Below are positions 46,953 to 59,400 of a stretch of DNA of 64,000 nucleotides, one piece after another. This stretch comes from Diacronema lutheri (Eukaryota; Haptophyta; Pavlovophyceae; Pavlovales; Pavlovaceae): positions 124,001-188,000 of the forward strand of contig JAGTXO010000005.1 of assembly GCA_019448385.1 (NCBI GenBank), given 5' to 3'. A program made the translations under genes and the position numbers. The notes beneath the pieces are model-generated. The model was not told where the DNA came from and searched no databases. It saw only the letters and a program-made list of their open reading frames with translations. Position 1 is the first letter of the stretch. Every line of letters begins with the position of its first letter.

Positions 46953-47837
46953 TCACCTTTGCGTGCCGCCACTGGCCGGCTCACCCGGCTCCGAGGCCGA
47001 ACGCAGCCCGAGCTCGGAGCTCAGACGGTCGGCAAGGAGCTGCACCCACGTGAGGTGCTTGTTGGTGTAGATGCGAGAGGCGTTCGCGCCGAGGATGATG
47101 GCACCGGCGCCGTCGCCGTACGGCTGCACGAGCACGCACTGCGTGTTTGGCGGCAGGTAGCTGAACTCGATTTTGCCCGGGTAGTTTTGCAGGCTGGCGA
47201 GGTACGTGCCGCGCGCCCGATCCACCGTGAGGCACTTGTCCAGGATAGGCCCTGGCGCGACGGACGGCGCAGGGCCCATCACGCCCGCGCGCAGGAGCGT
47301 GCGGCCACGCGCGCGGTCGTAGATGAGGATGCTGCTCGTCGGCGTGCAGGCGGCGAGCGACTCAGCAAGCCAGGTCAAAAACTCGCCGAGCCGCGCCGCG
47401 CCGATTCCAGCGGTGTCGAGCTCGCACGCCACGCGCGCTCCGACGAGCTGCTGCGGCTCGGCGACGCGCGACTCGATGTCGAGCGACGCGAGCGCGTGCA
47501 ACACGAGCGAAGCGGCGGCGGCGACGGCAAGGAGGTCGCTGCGGCTCTGACTGTTCGCCACCTCGTCCATGGCAAAGCGATTGCCGACGAGCACGCTCAG
47601 AAGCACGCTCGTCACGCCGAGCGACGCGGCGGGCGAGCGCAACGCGCGCGCGCCGAGCGCGACGGGGTTCGGTGAGCCGCCGTCGCCGCCGTCGCTCATG
47701 CGCATGGCACGAGGCGCGCTGCTGCAATGTGCGCACAAGCTACAGAACGGTACGCGCGGCCCGCAGCGAGCGACCGACGCGCACGACGCCTGTCCCGCGT
47801 ACGCGAGCAGCGCGAGTAGCGCCACGGGGAGCGCCAT
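46953..47837 (-). CDS. CCB2/CCB4-type cytochrome b6f cofactor assembly protein
   Basis: 294 residues from the ATG at 47837, which opens a hydrophobic leader (MALPVALLALLAYAGQASCA) suited to a plastid-bound protein. The family features are clear: TM SLGVTSVLLSVLVGNRF, then SQSRSDLLAVAAAASLVLHA, a GAF-like part with GTYLASLQNYPGKIEFSYLP, NTQCVLVQPYGDGAGAIILG and NKHLTWVQLLADRLSSELG. CCB2 and CCB4 attach heme c(i) covalently to cytochrome b6 in the thylakoid membrane; sequence alone does not tell which subunit this is. Confidence 0.85.
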   Translation of the reverse strand: MALPVALLALLAYAGQASCASVARCGPRVPFCSLCAHCSSAPRAMRMSDGGDGGSPNPVALGARALRSPAASLGVTSVLLSVLVGNRFAMDEVANSQSRSDLLAVAAAASLVLHALASLDIESRVAEPQQLVGARVACELDTAGIGAARLGEFLTWLAESLAACTPTSSILIYDRARGRTLLRAGVMGPAPSVAPGPILDKCLTVDRARGTYLASLQNYPGKIEFSYLPPNTQCVLVQPYGDGAGAIILGANASRIYTNKHLTWVQLLADRLSSELGLRSASEPGEPASGGTQR

Positions 47838-47898
47838 GCTGGAAGGTGCGCGCGAAACGCGTACGCAGAAGCTCGGAAAAGTGAAACGGCCCCGGTGC
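47838..47898. promoter_or_regulatory. 61-bp spacer between divergent starts (CCB2/4 / TM repeat protein)
   Basis: Distance between the chosen ATGs at 47837 (-) and 47899 (+). An in-frame plus-strand ATG at 47836 would overlap the CCB start; the downstream one is preferred. Confidence 0.4.
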
Positions 47899-50211
47899 AT
47901 GCGCTCGTGGGCGGAACGCGTGGGGATGCAACCAGGCGGCTCGCCGCACGCATACCGGACGCGGCTGCACGCGCAACGCGCCGACGACGCAGTGGACATT
48001 GCGAGCAGCGCGCCGCCTGCGCGTGGTTACACGCCGCCGCTCGTACTCGCGCTCGCGCTGCTGCTCGCGCTCGCCGTCGGCCTGCCGCCGCGCGGGAGCG
48101 CGCAGCCGGAGCCTACGCGGGCGCGAGACGCGGCCGCCATCGACGCCAGCATCGCGCCCGAAATGATCGAGTTGACGGCCGATGTCGGTGCATCGCCAAA
48201 TGCCGATGCTGAACCGCCCGCGCTCAGACGCAGCGCCGACGCGGCCGCACACTGCGAGCCGTGCAGGGCCGAGGACGCGGAGGAGCGCGTGCACGGCTCG
48301 GCGGAGGCGACATGGGCGGGTGCAATAACCGGCGCGCTGTGGGGCGAACGCACGTTCTACTATCGTGTCGAGCCCGACGACGGCGAAGCCGCATACGTGC
48401 CCGCGGCGCGCTCCTCGGTGGGCAGCGCGGCGGGTGCGCACGCGCGGCGGACCGTCGCCGCGACAAACGCGAGGAGAGCGCGCCGGCTCACCGCGCACCT
48501 CTTCCGCGCGCGCATGCGCGTACACTACCTCGCCTCGCGGATGCGCGAGACGCGCGCGCGCGGGTGCGGCGAGCGCCGCTGCTCGCTTGCGCGTGGTGCG
48601 TGTTCGCTGGCACTCGCGGGCTGCGGCGCACTGCTCGTCGCGTACGGTCGCAAGCCGCGGCCGGCGGACCATCGTGACTCGGCCCGAAGTCCGCCCGCAT
48701 ATGAGCCGTACGTGCCACCTGCCGCCGCGCGCGCGCTCGCTCTCGGCAGCCCGCGCGGCGCGGGCGCGAGCGGCGGCGAGCCAGCAGCCGACGGCGCGCC
48801 AGCAGCCGAGCCGCCATCGACGCCGACGCCGCGCTCGTTGGCGGTGGCGCGCGCGCGCGCGTGCTACGAGTCGATAGCTGCTTCGGCCGCCTCGCCGCAC
48901 ATCCACTTCTCGCCGCCTGCACACAGCCCGGCCTCATACGCGAGCCGCGCCGCCGACGACCTGTCGCCGGCCGGCGCGAGCGCGCGCAGGCGGCGCGGCG
49001 TGCTGATCGCCGACCGCAGCTCGCAGTACGAGCCGCAGGGCGAAGGTGGACCGACGGCACACGTGCAAACCGAGCCGACGTGCGTGCAGCACGTCGGCGT
49101 GCAGGCGAACCAAGGCGGCGGCTCGGCGGCGCGCCGCGCCGCGCCGAACGGCATTGGCATCGGCGTGCAGACGGAGTGCGCGTGCGAGCAGCCTCAGCAT
49201 CGGCCGCCGCTTGCGGAGGCGGAGCTGGAGGCGCGCGGCGTGGCTGCGCACAGCGCGCGCGCCGCTGCGCGCCGAGCGGCGATCGTGCGCGTGCTCGCAG
49301 ACGCCGCCATGCCGATCATCACGATTGGCGGCGGCGCATCAGCCGACGGTGCTCCAGCCGACGGTGCTCCAGCCGACGGTGCTCCATCCGACGGTGCTCC
49401 AGCCGACGGTGCTCCAGCCGACGGTGCTCCAGGTGGCACACAGCGGCCGCCGTCGAGGCGGCGGGCGGAAGCATGTGCGCTGAGCTGCGCAGCGGCGCTC
49501 GTGCTCTGGCCGCTCGCGCTCGCGCTCGCGTCGTCGGCGCTCGCTGCGCCGGTGCTCGCGCAGGCGCGCTCGACCGTGCGCGCGACGAAGGCGTCCGTGC
49601 GCGAGGAGGTGCGCATCCTACAGCTCGAGCGGCAGGAGCTGTCGCAGATGCTCTCGCCGCTCGCGCTCGCCGACGCGGCGCGTGAGGAGAGCGCATGGTC
49701 GGCTGCGGACGCGCTCGCGCGCCGCGCCGCGCCGCGCGACGTGCAGTCGACGGTCGCGTTTCAGCACCTTGGCGCGCTCGCGCTGGTCAGCCAGCCCGAC
49801 GCGCGCGGCTGGGGCGGGATGTGGATGTCGGTCGCGGCGCGCACGCTGGTGCAGCGCACGGGCAGCACGATCCGCGCGTTCGCACACGGCGCGCGCGGCG
49901 CCTTCGCCGCGTCGAGCGCCGCCGCGTCGACGACGTCGAGCGGCGTGCGCTTTGTGGCTGAGCACACGGTCGCGCGCGCGGCGCGTGCGGTGCGCGCCGG
50001 GTCGGGGCGGCTGCGCGCCATCATTCACCGCTCGCGCGAGCTGCAGCAGCGGCGACGGGTCGAGCGCAGGTGGCGCGAGGCGACGTGGGTCTCGACCGTC
50101 GCTGCGACGCCGCCACGTGCAACGCCGAGCGCCGCGCCCGCGGCGCCGGCCGACGGGGGCCGATCGATGGCGGGCGGCGTCGCGTCGCGGCTGTACGGTG
50201 GCCGCAGATGA
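47899..50211 (+). CDS. Uncharacterised multi-TM protein with ADGAP repeats
   Basis: 770 residues, no recognised domain. Hydrophobic segments: LVLALALLLALAVG near residue 57, CSLALAGCGALLVAY near 237, and CAALVLWPLALALASSALAA near 535. Between them it is Ala/Pro/Arg-rich and disordered; a sixfold pentapeptide (ADGAP) lies just before the last TM. After it, SVREEVRILQLERQELSQML suggests a short coiled coil, and RSRELQQRRRVERRWREA a basic end. The start is uncertain (47836, 47899 and 47929 are possible). It could be several exons misread as one frame. Confidence 0.45.
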   Translation: MRSWAERVGMQPGGSPHAYRTRLHAQRADDAVDIASSAPPARGYTPPLVLALALLLALAVGLPPRGSAQPEPTRARDAAAIDASIAPEMIELTADVGASPNADAEPPALRRSADAAAHCEPCRAEDAEERVHGSAEATWAGAITGALWGERTFYYRVEPDDGEAAYVPAARSSVGSAAGAHARRTVAATNARRARRLTAHLFRARMRVHYLASRMRETRARGCGERRCSLARGACSLALAGCGALLVAYGRKPRPADHRDSARSPPAYEPYVPPAAARALALGSPRGAGASGGEPAADGAPAAEPPSTPTPRSLAVARARACYESIAASAASPHIHFSPPAHSPASYASRAADDLSPAGASARRRRGVLIADRSSQYEPQGEGGPTAHVQTEPTCVQHVGVQANQGGGSAARRAAPNGIGIGVQTECACEQPQHRPPLAEAELEARGVAAHSARAAARRAAIVRVLADAAMPIITIGGGASADGAPADGAPADGAPSDGAPADGAPADGAPGGTQRPPSRRRAEACALSCAAALVLWPLALALASSALAAPVLAQARSTVRATKASVREEVRILQLERQELSQMLSPLALADAAREESAWSAADALARRAAPRDVQSTVAFQHLGALALVSQPDARGWGGMWMSVAARTLVQRTGSTIRAFAHGARGAFAASSAAASTTSSGVRFVAEHTVARAARAVRAGSGRLRAIIHRSRELQQRRRVERRWREATWVSTVAATPPRATPSAAPAAPADGGRSMAGGVASRLYGGRR
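49342..49431. repeat. 15-bp tandem repeat, six copies
   Basis: Unit gccgacggtgctcca (one unit begins tcc), coding ADGAP. Near-perfect copies suggest recent slippage. Confidence 0.92.
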
Positions 50212-50360
50212 TGCGGACGCGCGCAGTCTGTCCATGACCAGCTGCAGCTGCCAGACGTAGCTCAGCTCCCTTAGCGCGCGCCGACGACGGCAGCAGTCAG
50301 TTGCCGAGTGCCGAGCGGCCCGAAACCCGGCAGACTGAACTGCTCTTGGACGGAGGGGCG

Positions 50361-50368
50361 TGACGTCA
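50361..50368. promoter_or_regulatory. TGACGTCA (CRE) palindrome upstream of VPS13
   Basis: Perfect bZIP/CREB-type site 42 bp before the VPS13 ATG, followed by ggtcacg. The 199-bp spacer 50212-50410 otherwise shows no strong element. Confidence 0.4.
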
Positions 50369-50410
50369 CGGTCACGCGGCCACTCACCACCCGTGTGGCC
50401 GGCGCGAAGG

Positions 50411-53400
50411 ATGTGGTCTCGCGCCGAGCGGCTGATCGCCGATCTGCTCGCAAAGTACCTCGGCGCGTACATCCGCGACTTTGCGCACCAGCGGCTCAAG
50501 GTGGGCGTGTGGAGCGGCCACCTGCAGCTCGAGGCGTTCGAGATTACGCCGGACGCGCTCGAGATGCTCGGCCTACCGCTCGTCGTCGCGCGCTCGCGCA
50601 TCGGCCGCCTCTCGCTGCACGTGCCATGGAGCCGACTGCTGAGCGAGCCCGTGCGTCTGGTTGTCGAGGACATTGACATCGAGCTGCGCCCAAAGACGCG
50701 CGCCGAACTCGACGGCCGCCAGCACGAGCGGCGCGAGCGGATGCGCAAGCGGATGCGGCTTGACTATGCAGAGCTCGTGCGTTACGGCGTGGACGGCAGC
50801 GGGATGCGCCAGCCGGGGGGTGGCAGCAGCGCGGCTGGCGGCTCGGCCGATGCATCGCTGCTCTCGCACCTCTCAGCGCGGCTGCTCGGCAACGCGCGCC
50901 TTACGCTCAAGAACGTGCACGTGCGGTACACGCACGCTGGGCCGGCGCCCTTCCGCTGCGGCTTGCAGCTGGGCGAGCTCACCGTCTGCGCGGCGAACGC
51001 GCGCTGGGAGCCCGCCGTCGTGCCGTCCGCCACGGCCGGCAGCGCGCAGCCCGAGCGGCGCCTGCTCGAGCTCGACGGCCTCGAGGCCTACTGCGCCGAC
51101 CAGCGCAGCGGCGCGTCGGACGCGGCGGGCGGCTGCGCGCTGCTGCATCCCCTCTCTGTGCGCGCGCTGCTCTGCCTCGCGACGCAGCCGCGGCCGCCGT
51201 GCTTCGCGCCCGAGTCGGAACGTGCGGGCGCCGAGCGCGCTCCGGCGGGCGAGCGTGGCGAGCGCGACGCCGCCCGCGACGGCGATGGCGACAGGGAAGG
51301 CGAAGACGATGACGATCGCGAGCGCGATGATGAGGCGCCGACGGCGGGCGAGGCTGGCGTCGGCGAGGCGAGCGCATGGACATGTGCTCAGCTGCGCATC
51401 GACGAGGTGCGCCTCAGCTTGTCTTCGCGCCAGAGCGCGCAACTCGCGCGGCTGCGCGTCGCGCTTGCGCACCTCGTGCTGCTCGAGCGCTACGGCCGCT
51501 TCCGGCCCGCGGCGAGCGTGCGAGACGACGCGCGTGGCTGGTGGGTGTACGCGGCGCGCGCGGTGCTCTCCGACCGCGAGCGCCATCGCCGGCGTTACGA
51601 CACGTGGACCGCGCTCGCGCGCCGGCGCGCGGTGCGGCAGGAGTACGTGACGCTGTGGGTGCGCCACCTGCACGCCGCGCAGCGCGCCGATGCGCTCCCC
51701 GCGCTGTTTCGCGCGCGCCTTGCCGAGCTCGAGGACGAGCTGCAGCTCGAGGACGTGCTCTTCTTCCGCGCGCTCGCCGAGCACACTTGGAGGCGCGCCG
51801 CCGCCGCCGCCGCGCGCACCGCCGACGTGCGCGCGCTCGACGAGCCGATTGCGGGCTGGCTTGGCCTCCGCCGGCTGCTCGGCGACCGGCCTGCGGCTGC
51901 AGAGGCGGCGTTTGCGCAGGTGCCGCCGGCGCGGCTGCGCAGCTCAAGCGCGGGCGCGCTCGACATGCTTCCCGCCCGCAGCGCTGCATCCTTTGAGCCA
52001 ACGGACGCGGCGCTGCCGCACGACCTTGTGCACTTTGGCACGCGCGGCGCGCCGCCGCCGGCTGCGCTCGCGCAGCTCAGCGCGCGCTCGGCCGCGCGCG
52101 ACGCTCCGGCGCCGGGCTCGCCCCCGTACTCGGTGAGCGAGAGCGACGGCGAGGGCGCGCAATTTGAGGACGCGCTCGACACCCTCGCCGAGCTCCCCGC
52201 CCGCCGAGGCAACGCGAGCGCGCCCGCTGCCGCGCCGCGCGCGCGCGCGCTCCCGCGCACCGGCAACACCCCGTTCGGCTGTGCGCGCGTCACGGAGGGC
52301 GAACGCGCCGAACTGCGCTCCGCGCTCGACGGGCACGTTTCGGCTGCGCAGCCGCCACCTCAGCTCGGCGCACGTGAGCGCGGCGAGACGGGCGTGCGCG
52401 ACGCGACCGGCCGAGCCTCCGCCAGCGGGCCCGCAGCGGTGCGCCGCGCGGCGATCGTCGCGTCGCGCACGCTGATCGACGTCTCGGTGCGCGCGCTCAG
52501 CCTTGCGCTGCTGCGCGCGGACAGCGCGGGCGGCGGGGCAACACAGCTCGCTGAGCTCGCCTGCGCCGAGCTGCGCGCTCTGCACCGCGGCTGCACGGAC
52601 GGCCCGTCGCACGTGCGGCTCAGCGTGCGCGCCATCAATCTACGTGACCCGCTCTGCCCTCATCCAGGCGCGTCGCACCTCGTGCAGGCGCGCGAGCGCG
52701 GCTCGAGCGATCAGCGCGAGGCGCGCGCGCCGGCGCTACGCCTCGTGTCCACGTCCGCACCTGCGCCTCGCGCCGCGCTTGACGAGCCAGCCGACGTGGC
52801 CACGCGCGCGCGCATCGAGGTCGCGCCTCTCCGGCTGCTGCTGCACGTGCACCCGTGGGCGCGGCTCGCGGCCGCCTTCTCGACCGCGGGCCCGGCCGGC
52901 GACGCCGACGAGGGTGCGGACGGCGAGCACATCGTCCAGCTCGACGACGAGGTGCGCGCGAGCAACGCGCTCCCGTCGCCTGGCGCGAGAGCGCGTGCCA
53001 AGCTCGAGCTGCTCCTCCGCCCGGAGCTCAGGCAGAGCGCAAGCGTCGTCGTGCTCGTGCGCGCGCCGCTGCTCGTGCTGCCGGCGGATGCGGGCAGCGA
53101 GGCGTCCGCCTGGCTGGGCATCGAGATGGACGCGCTCACGCTAACCTCCGTCCCGCGCGCCCTCGACCGGAGAGAGCTCGACGCGCTCGCAGGCGCGGGC
53201 GGAGGCGAGACCGACGGTGCAGCGTACCGCCAGCTCCTACTCGACACGGTGTATGCGCAGAGCGAGGTGGCCGCCTCGAACGTGCAGGTCGTCGTCCACC
53301 GCGCCCAGGATGCCGCGCCGCGCGGCACGCGCCAGCAAGCGCGGGCGGCGCAGGAAGGAGAGCGGATTGTTCGGCCGTTTGGCGCGCGCGTGCTGCTCGA

Positions 53401-56400
53401 GACGTGCGCGCTCCCCGCGGATCGCACGCTCGCGCGCACGCGTGCGGCCATCGACGTGCGCCGCCTGGACATCGAACTCAGCGCGCGCGCCCTCGCGGCA
53501 GTGGCCAGCATTGCGCGATCGCTCAACGACGCTGCAGTCGGGCTCGCGGGCGGGAGCGACGAGCCAGGCGGATGCGGAGTGCTCGCCGACGGCGCGCGCC
53601 TCGAGGTTCAACAGTCACCGTCGGCCACCTCGTCGCCGCGATGCGTGTCGAGCTGCTTCTCGCGGACGAGCGCAGGCGGCGGCGCAGCACCTCGCCCGCC
53701 AGACGCGCGCCACAATGCAAGTGGCGACGGGCGCGAGCCGCCAACCACGCCCCAGCACGGCGCCGCGCTGCCGACCGGCGCGGCCGACTGGCTCCGTGAC
53801 GCCGTGCCGGCGCCACCCTCCGCGATGGCCGAGGACGGCATGTGCGAGCAGCTGCTCGTGCAAGGCCACTTTGCGCTCGCGTCCGCCGGCCTGCGCATCG
53901 TCGACTCGTCGGGCGCTCCGCTCATGGCTGCTGACCTGCTCGGGCTCAGCGCGCACGTGCAGCAGCGGACGGTGGACGGCGACGTGGTGCTACAGCTGCA
54001 GCACCTCAAATGCTCGCATGGCCCTCTCACTGACCACGCTGCGTTGAGCATTGCGCCCAGTGGCCCTGCTCGGCACGCCGATGCGCCCGAATCAGCGCGC
54101 GCCTCACCGGCAGCCGCTGCGTTGCACCTCGAGCTGCGCGTGAGCGAGCGCGCGTGCTCTGCGGACGTGCTCGCTGGCACGATATGGTTCAAACTGGACC
54201 CTACGGCCCTTGCGACTGTCTTGCTCAAGCTCGGCGTGGGCGATGGTGCTGTCGAGCGGGGCGTGGGGCGCGAGGGCTTGTTGCCGATGGCCCCTTCTGC
54301 ACGAGGCGCAGTTACGGCAGCCGGGGCGGCGCTCGTCGCACCGCCCGCTTCACCCATCAGCGCCGCCGCACGCCAAAATGCGCCGTCATTTCGCGTGCGC
54401 ATGACGGTCGATGAACTCGGCGCAGAGCTGCTCGACAATGGCGTGCCCAGCGCGCGCGCGGTCGCAGAGCGCGCGGCGCTCTTTGCGCTCACCGTCGAGG
54501 GTGGCGCGGCGCTTGAGTCGGCCGCTGTGCACATCGGCGCTGCGACGTTCTCGGTCGCGCTGCCCTCGGCCGCCCCGCACATTGGCCGCGTCGGCCGCGT
54601 TGCAGCTGCTGCTTTTGTGGAATGGCGCGTGGTGCAGCTGCTACCGGCGACGGCGCACGATGTGAGCGACCAGGAGCAAGCTGCTGCCGAGGTGGAGGGA
54701 ACCTGCGCCATCGAAGCGCGGTGCTGCAGCGGCACCAACGGGCGTAACACGGCGCGCCTACTCGCTGGAATCGTCCTGCTCGACGTCCACCCGCAGGCGA
54801 TCGAGGTGCTCACCGGCTGGGTGGCGACGGCGGCTGCCGCTCTCCGCCAGTGCGACGTGATCGTGCGCGTCGCTGAGACCTCGACGGCGCAAGAGCAGGA
54901 CGCATCCCTCGTGAGGTCATTCGACGTGACACTCAAAGTCGAAGAAACACGCATGGCGCTGCACGCGGGCATCGACTCGTGTGCGAACGCAAGCTTGGCG
55001 CTCGTGCTCGCGCGGCCCACTCTTGCCATGGCGTCCTTCGCGGCAGGCGCCGTCGCGCCGCAAATGGCGCGAGTCGATGTCCCTTCATTGGAAGTGATCG
55101 TCGGGGCTGGCGCTCTTTTTGGCGAGCATTTCATCTGTCCGACCACGCTTGTCGGCACGCTAGCCGAGGGCACGATGCCCTGTGGCGACGCACTTGCTCT
55201 CTATTTCGACGCGCAGCTGCAGTTGGGGCAGACGAAGGTGCGCATCACACCGGTTCTCGCCATGGTGCTGTCTGGCTTGCATTCGTCGTATGCGCGATTT
55301 TTTGCAGCACCCGCGCAACGTCAGCTGTCAGCTGAGGAGGAGCTTAGCGCGCAGCAGGGCGAGCGCTGCGCGTCCTTGCGCGCAACCGTCTCATGGGCCG
55401 GCGCCGACGTCTCGGTCATCCTCGCAGGCGTCGACGGCGATTCACGGGCAGCGTGGTGTGCCGCGAAGGCTTCGATTGCAGGCACGCGCGCAAACCTGTC
55501 GTGGAGTGCAGCTGCACAACCGAGCTTCATCGCGCGGAGCGACGGCGAGGTCATGTTCGAGCTCAGCATGGACAAGCTCGCCATCACGCACGGCTCGGGG
55601 GTGATGGGGCCCCCTTTCCACAGCGTGCTGGACGTGTGGCCATCCGACTTGCAAACGCCTGCGATTTCGCTGTTTGTGCTTGCTGCGGGCGACATCGTAT
55701 CGGTGCATGTGCGGCTTGGCTTCGTTGCAGTCGCGTGCGCCATAGAACAGGCGCACCGCACCGTGCTGGCGCTTTTCGATGCCTTTCGCCCTGCCTTCGA
55801 GCAGACCAGCGAGCCATTCGTCTCTCCGTCCTTGCAGCTGCTCGACGAGCCGCCACGCTTCTCGGCGTTTGCGTTCGATACGCGGGCACGCGAGGTGCGG
55901 GTGTTCCTGGCCTCATCGGCAGAGAACGACGACCCGGAAGACGTGCAGTACATTGAGTTCGTGTTCACCGGAAATGCCGCTGGCAGCGTGAAGGCGCATG
56001 CGGACGAGCGCCTGGCGAACGCCACGTGCAAACTCGATTTGCTCGACATCGCACTGCACAAGCGACCGACGCGATTTTCGCCGTTGCACGAGCAGCTTTG
56101 CAGCATGCCCCGCAAGTTTCTCGCCGCGCCGGCCAACTTCACCGGAGAGGTAAGCCTTGCTTACTTGCTGTTTGGTGCGGTCGACGTGGCGACGGCGGAC
56201 TTGCAGTGCGACGAGGTCGTCCTTCACCTCAGCACGGATGGCATTGCGGCGCTTGGCGACCTCGCGCAGCTTGTTGGGCTTGCGCTCGCGCAGATCGATT
56301 TATCATGGCTGCCTGCGCGCGCAGTCAATGCGAGCGCCTCCGAGACGGTCAGCTTTGTCTTGCGCTCGCTGAACGTTCTGCTCGTTGACGACGCGTCCGA

Positions 56401-59400
56401 ACCAGCGTTCCCGCGAGCACGCATCGCTCTCGTGCCAGTCCGTGTGCGCGTGCGTGAGGCGTTTGACGCGGACCGCATGGACTGCATCCTCAACGCGTCC
56501 CTTTCTGCGGACGTTTATGGTCACGTGTGCAAGCGCGCGGAGGACGGCCTGGAGCGGGTGCGCTGGAGCGCTCTTTCTCTTTTTGCACATTGGCCTATCA
56601 CCGCGCATCTGGCAGCAGGCGCCGCTCGCATCCATGCGAACGAGCTCATTGCGCTCACGCTCTCGGCTGACATGGTGGCTGCATGCGGCGGCCCCGCACG
56701 CGCGCTCGGCGGCCTTGCGCGAGACCTTTCCTCCGGCGATGTGCTCATCAACAAGACGGGCGACGCAGTACATGCGTGGTTCACAGGTTGCGCCCCGGTG
56801 CTTGTGCCGGATGGCGCGAGCGCAAGCCTTGCGCAGCACGTCGATGCTCGTGGGAATGCTTCACCGTTGGACGACATGGTCGACGTGCTCATGCCCGGAT
56901 ATTCGCCCATTCGAGTTTCGCTTGCCCTCGGCAGCTCCGTGTTGGCGATCACGCGCTGCGGGGGCGTACTTGATGCAGGCGCCGAGCAGGCCGCGGCCGA
57001 GCGAGGGCTGCGCGACACGCTTTTCGCGCGATGCACCGCGAACCCAGGAGGGCGCACGCTCTTGCTCGCTAGCGCCGTTCGGCTGATCAACTTGACGGAT
57101 CTGCCTCTCGACCTCTCGGTCACTTCGGCACACTTTTCGGATCAGGTGGAGCACGCGTACACGCTCGCCAAGTCCGTCTCGTACGCTCTGCCGCCGCGCT
57201 TTTGCCTTGGCAGCAACCGGATGCACATTGCCGTCTCACGGATGCAGCCGCAGTCGACGACCTTGACTGGCATCTCGGCGTTGCTCAGCCTCGATCCGCG
57301 CATACTCAACAAACTCGCGGCGCAACCAGCGAGCGAGGTCATTTGCGGCGATCACACCTTCAGCATCACCCTGCGGTGCGAGATTGCCGTCCATCCGGAA
57401 CGGTGCTCTTGGACTGTGCTTGTCGAAGCACCCCTTGTGGTGACCAACTTGATGCCGTGCACCGTCGCACTTCACATTGGCGCATCCTTCTCCGGTGCCT
57501 GCGATGGCGTGCTCTTGGCGTCATTTGAGTCGGTGAGGATAAGCAAGTCGGTCGCGCTTGCGCAACGAGCTATCGTCGCGCTGTCAACCGATTTGGATGC
57601 GGCGCAGCTCGTACCGGTCGCCCTCCTCTCCAGCGCGCGCAGCACCCCGCTTGAGGCCCTTTCCATCGAGCGGGGTGCGGGAGCGCGTGCGTCGCAACTC
57701 TCGCGAGGTCAGCCGTCGTTGTTGACGTCCTCCAACGACGCAACGCTTGGCGTTCAAGAGGAGGCATCAACGAGCATCAGCTTCCAGCTGCCCTCGGGGA
57801 CGGGCTACCCGTCGATGCCGATGATTGCTGCCGCAGAGCACTCGCCCACTGGCTCGCTGCACCTACGGCTCACTGCGAAACTTTGTGTGCTCAACCATAC
57901 TGGGCTCGCCTTGGAGTATCTATGCGAGGACGAAGTGGGCACATCACCTGTTCCTGTGAGCGGCCTAGCTAGCGCGCACATTTTTCAAGCAGCGCCATGG
58001 GCGGGCTTTCCCGAGCTGCTGCGCAGCGCCGCAGACGCTCGCTGGCCATGGCCACGGAGCAATGGGCCTCCAAACACCGCCCGCGGCCTCTCGGTGAAGC
58101 TGTCGCGTGACCGTTTCGAGCGACTGCAGCCCTTGCGTGTGAGCGTCACCCAAGGCCGTTTGCTCGTCGCGTGGCGCCTTCGGGGCTGCTCGACAAAATG
58201 GACGCGGCTCTCGATGCCGTTCCGCGCACACTCGAACGCGACCTTCGTCCTCGAGGCGGAAGACGGCAAGTTGCACAGCTTCGGCGCTGCGCTGCGCCAC
58301 ATCGAGGGCGCGCCGGCGGAGACGCTGACGCTGCTCCTCTCGCCGCGCGTTGTCGTGCTCAACAGCACTCAACTCGCCCTTCGCCTCGTTCGGGCCGGCG
58401 CCGCCTCCCGCAAGCTCAGCAAGGCAAGCGCGTGGGCCGCGTCTGCCTCTGCGAGCTCGCTGCTTCTGCCTGCGTGCACGCCGGGAGGCCGCGCGCAATG
58501 GCTCCCGATGAACTGCTCTCCGATCAGCTCGCAATCGAGCATTGTCTGCAAACTCGAAGGCGTCGGCGCAAATGCGCGCATGAACGTCGTATCGGGGCTC
58601 TTCGAGCTCGTTGTGGAGGACAAGCCCGCCCAGCCGCGCCACTGCACCCTTCGCATGCGGGAAGCGCCAACGGAGGAATGGCGCGCGTCGGACCCTGCCA
58701 ATGCGCTGCTCGTCGCTATGACGAGTTTTGCGCTCACGTGCTTTGCGACGACTGCGGTGGTGTTCTCGACGCAGCAGTCTGGGGCAGCGCCGTTCCAGAT
58801 ATGCAACAACTCGCCGCATGAGCTTCGTTTCCGACAGCAGCTGCGAGCATCTTTGCTTGGCGACATGGCACGATGGGAGAGACTTTCTCCGTTCGCCGTG
58901 ATCGAGTACGCGTGGGATGAGCCGCTTGCACGTCCGCGACTGCTCGAGATCTCGAGGGCCTTGGCCGACGACGCGCATACGCTCGAGCCAATGGTCGAAG
59001 AGACGAGCTCGGGCGCGCCGCGTCGCGCCTCCAACGTGCTTGCCATCGTGGCCTCGGCGCTCCTCCCCTCAAGGGCACACACGGCTCCCGGCTCCGTGTC
59101 CTACGCGCTTGACAGGCCCGGCGCGGTTGCGCATGCGCTCCCTGTGGCATCTGGTGCCAGCCTTCTCGCCGAGCTTCGGTCGGTTGGGGCCGTGCGATGC
59201 TTGCATCTGACGGTCGCACCGACCAGCGCCTGGACCTTGAGCCGCCGGCTGCTCGGGCACAGCCTCCCGGACGTCAGCAGGCTCGCGTCCATTGGTAGCG
59301 GCGGCGGCAGCTTGCGCAGCCTTCTGCCGTCGCCCGCTCGGTCGCCGTGGAGCGCGCGCTCGCCGCTGAACACGAGCAATGCGCGCTGGGAGGTCCTTGT

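Noticed and set aside
45928-46956. 342-codon version of the small coiled-coil gene
   Set aside because: The upstream part reads through an AT-rich region and a hexamer microsatellite; only the part from 46515 has protein-like texture.
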